Below are positions 61,531 to 64,000 of a stretch of DNA of 64,000 bases, one piece after another. The notes under the pieces are model-generated. The model was not told the DNA's origin and did not search any database. It saw only the letters and a program-made list of their open reading frames with translations. A program made the position numbers and the translations under genes. Source of the DNA: Adiantum capillus-veneris (taxonomy: Eukaryota > Streptophyta > Polypodiopsida > Polypodiales > Pteridaceae); the NCBI GenBank assembly GCA_014529385.2, contig CM043961.1, forward strand, positions 14,152,978 to 14,216,977. The letters run 5' to 3'. Numbering within the stretch: the first letter of the stretch is position 1; the number at the start of each line of letters is the position of its first letter.

Positions 61531-63068
61531 TGGGGAAGTACCAGGGGAGAAAAAGCTAGAATATTGGTTAAGCTAGTAGACCGGCCACAATAGGGATCCA
61601 AAGGAGGGAAAATAGGGATCCAAAGGGGGGTCCATCTACAAATGATCCGTGTGCAACAATGGGCTAAAAAGACCCTAAGGTTCAGCCCATTAAGACTTCC
61701 AAAATGCTAAGGTTCCAAAATTCAAAGCTTGTGTCCAAAGGTCAACCATAGAGGAATGGGATGCTTTGTGTGTGTACAAAAAAGTCTTTACAATCCCTAC
61801 TTAGGAGGGGGCGAGCCTTGCATGTAGGGGATGAGAGAGAAAGGCAGACACACACACACACACACACACACACAAGCTCCCTTTACACAAAGGGAATGAG
61901 GGACACATGTCATCTCCCTAGGCCAGATGCCCACAAGGTGTACCCAATTCCTATTGGATGGCCTTGGAGGTGGACCAATGAGATTTAGGCTAGAGTAAAT
62001 CTAGTTTAATTAATTTAAAAACACTTAATAAAAGAACCAATGAGAATTAAGTCCTCTAGAAGACTATTGGACAGTCCCAAGGGGTCCAATGAGCATTCAA
62101 TAGCCCAATCGCTTGCCTGATTCCTATTGGCCAGGAGGCAAAGGGGTCCAATGAGAGTTTAGTTGAAATATTAAATTACCTAAAGCTCTCACAAAAGGGA
62201 AAAGGGGGACACATGTCAGAAGGCTATCACTTATGCTGCTTAATTGTCATCAGCTAGTCCTAGGGAGGTCCAATGAGAGGATAGCAAGAGCAAATAGCAA
62301 GAGGGGTCGCCCAAAGGAGAGAGGGGGCTGATTTTTGGAAGGCATTATCACACACACACTCTCACACAGTCTATGTGAGAAGCAAGAAAAAGACTATCTC
62401 TTCCCAAGATTTAATGGAGAGCTCATTACCTACTCCAAGCTTGTGACATAGAAGCCTACATCGACACACTCTTGGCATGTGTATGCAAATCCAACCAAGA
62501 GCCAAGATCCAATGCACGCTCATATCCTCTACAAAGCTAATTACTAAGCTAAGCTATGCTAATATGAGTGATTATGTGAGGAGATGTACATCTTTCTTGT
62601 AAGATAGTCCTTCTTCCTCTCAATCTACTCTCATACCCTGCTAGCTCTCACCATCTTTGAAGGTGTGTGAGGTCTTGGGTCTGAGACTGGGGATAATTGA
62701 TGTTGTGTTTGCTAAGTGTTTTGCTTAGTGCATGAAGCTTTCATCTTCATTGCACTATCTAGTCTTGAAGGAACACAAAGAATTGTATTGTACAATGTCT
62801 CTCTTGATGGGAGAAACCATAATACAAAGCCTTTTGGAGGGGGGACCGGCTCCATGCAAATCCGCCGGTCCTCAATTGTTGTCAATAGTTTCATTTCTCT
62901 CTCTTTTGAAAGTATTGTTCATGCTATCTAAATAGGTGTTATGCTTTTTGTTGCTCTCTCCACCGAAGCACTCTTGTAATTCTCATTAGGAATCTATTCT
63001 AATGAAATGTCCACTATGTTCATGCTAATTTTCGCTACACACAAGGTTTTAGGCCATTAAATGTTACA
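61531..63068 (+). repeat. RE-D 5' LTR region (start not determined)
   Basis: It ends AATGTTACA just before a primer-binding site. It contains five CCAATGAG motifs (61975, 62037, 62086, 62158, 62270) and three ATTGG in the opposite sense (61953, 62066, 62126), a CA microsatellite at 61850-61875, and a GC-rich hairpin (GACCGG/CCGGTC) at about 62840-62873. The other LTR is outside the window, so the start cannot be fixed. Confidence 0.55.
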
Positions 63069-63069
63069 T

Positions 63070-63083
63070 TGGTATCAAAGCAC
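63070..63083 (+). promoter_or_regulatory. RE-D primer-binding site, initiator tRNA-Met-like
   Basis: TGGTATCAAAGCAC follows the LTR end after one base; from memory the usual initiator-Met site begins TGGTATCAGAGC, one mismatch. Confidence 0.75.
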
Positions 63084-63470
63084 AAGGTTTCTCTTTTCTT
63101 GCTCAATAAGGGAGGTCCTCAAGCTAGCTATAAATGGTTGGTATTATTAATTTCCTTTGAGTAAGTAGAATAGGGTTTTTTCAGCCTTGCAGTGCGCTTG
63201 CCTTCATGCAGTTAACAGGGCATCACCGTCGAGAGCTATGGTCTTAATAGTGGAGTCCTATGGGTATTGCCTATGGCTTAACCACTATTGAGCTATTAGA
63301 AGCTTGACAGGAGCCGGTGTTGTTTTGGTGTTGAAAGACCCTCTCTTCTATTCCTTGCAATTAATGGTATTTGAGCCACGGGTACAGTATCTTGAGTGCT
63401 TTTTCTAAAGGGGTAAAGAGGAGTAGCAACTAGGGCTTGAAGTGCCAAAGTACACCTAAAAGTTGTTAGA
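63084..63470 (+). other. RE-D leader, no ORF
   Basis: About 390 bp of leader between primer site and first ATG. Nothing distinctive was recognised. Confidence 0.4.
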
Positions 63471-64000
63471 ATGGCTGACAATAGTAAAGAGAGTGAAATT
63501 AATGTTGATAACCTTGATTTTGCTAATGAGCAAGCTACTAATGATGCTCCGATGCTTGATAACTATCTTGTTTCTAGGCTTCAACAAGCCATGGGCAATC
63601 CATCTCTTCAAAGTGAAGTGCAACGGCAGCTTTGTGCTCATGGGATTCTCCAAGCTCATCACCATGACGAGAGAACACCTAGGAAGACTTCCAAAAGAGG
63701 TCTCTCTCCGATTCGGGAAGAAGAAGAGAATCCATACGAAGGGCTCAAGAATTTACTTCTTGATGATGGGTCTCCTTTCCAAAGGAGAACTCAAGAGCCT
63801 CCACCGAAGGAACGAGAAAGAAGTGACTCTCCCGCCACCTCGGCGGAGATGGCTCCACGAAGACGGCGGGCTAAACACTCTCCATCACCACCAAAGCGGA
63901 GAAGACCATCGCACCCTTATCCACACCAAAATTCAAAGAGGGATGATAAAAAGCAAGAGAAGAAAAAGGTGAGAAAGAGGACACCCTCTTCTCCATCTTC
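63471..64000 (+). CDS. RE-D gag-like ORF, N-terminal part, open at the window edge
   Basis: ATG 63471 (MADNSKESEINVDNLDFANE) opens a frame of 176 codons that is still open at 64000. Residues 1-75 are acidic with Gln and Leu; from about residue 80 it becomes basic with Ser-Pro, Arg-Arg and Lys-Lys pairs (APRRRRAKHSPSPPKRRRP), like an RS-type or nuclear-localising segment. The position 400 bp after a primer-binding site makes a gag start likely. No capsid domain or zinc knuckle is reached before the edge. A different frame, 63463-63972, is only a shadow. Confidence 0.6.
   Translation, partial: MADNSKESEINVDNLDFANEQATNDAPMLDNYLVSRLQQAMGNPSLQSEVQRQLCAHGILQAHHHDERTPRKTSKRGLSPIREEEENPYEGLKNLLLDDGSPFQRRTQEPPPKERERSDSPATSAEMAPRRRRAKHSPSPPKRRRPSHPYPHQNSKRDDKKQEKKKVRKRTPSSPS

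Overview
This window is intergenic, transposon-dominated nuclear DNA of a plant, most likely a vascular plant with a large genome. The evidence is Ty3/gypsy polyproteins, a primer-binding site close to the complement of plant tRNA-Asp, an element with a second RNase H (a plant Tat-lineage trait known from the literature), CACTA transposon ends and long CT/GA tracts. I found no convincing intact host gene, no rRNA and no CRISPR array. The species cannot be fixed from the sequence.

Layout. (1) 1-14864: most of one long Ty3/gypsy element, RE-1, on the + strand, entering from the left edge. It carries gag-protease, RT-RNase H-integrase (one in-frame stop and one frameshift), a second protease-like ORF after integrase, an array of perfect palindromes at 9.43-10.44 kb, two further 3' ORFs, a polypurine tract and the 3' LTR. 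(2) 14865-17240: decayed coding fragments, a TATGG-rich minisatellite and a CT/CA microsatellite. (3) 17246-52134: a four-level nest. Outer element RE-A (- strand, 5-bp duplication AGCCT) is related to RE-1 but lacks RT and integrase. RE-B (21391-45039, + strand, duplication CCGG) is inserted in RE-A's gag-pro region. RE-C (23405-37581, - strand, duplication ATGG) is inserted in RE-B's gag. A 4.13-kb LTR-like unit, LTR-E (32167-36296, duplication GAGTA), is inserted in the 5' LTR of RE-C. By eye, LTR pair divergence is about 1.5% for C, 3-4% for B and above 10% for A, which agrees with this order. (4) 53.0-61.5 kb: minisatellites and two CACTA elements arranged head to head (termini at 56933 and 58169) around 1.2 kb holding spliced-gene-like exons. 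(5) 61.5-64 kb: the 5' end of another LTR retrotransposon, RE-D, with a CCAAT-rich putative LTR, an initiator-tRNA-Met-like primer site and an ORF open at the window edge.

How the parts work together. RE-C has the most complete gag-pol set: gag, protease, RT, two RNase H domains and integrase, with gag and pol overlapping in the -1 frame. RE-1 is nearly complete but damaged; RE-A could only move with enzymes supplied by another element; RE-B pol is fragmented by frameshifts.

Most interesting signals: (a) a family of 70-74 residue proteins, always as a tandem pair upstream of gag, in two otherwise unrelated elements (inside both LTRs of RE-B; in the leader of RE-C); (b) palindrome arrays in RE-1 and RE-A with the same roughly 284-bp pitch and one half-pitch step but different palindrome sequences; (c) an exact-geometry duplication of the integrase HHCC zinc module in RE-1; (d) a second retropepsin-like domain after integrase in RE-1, with a counterpart kept in RE-A; (e) stray RT motifs downstream of the enzyme domains in RE-1 and RE-C.
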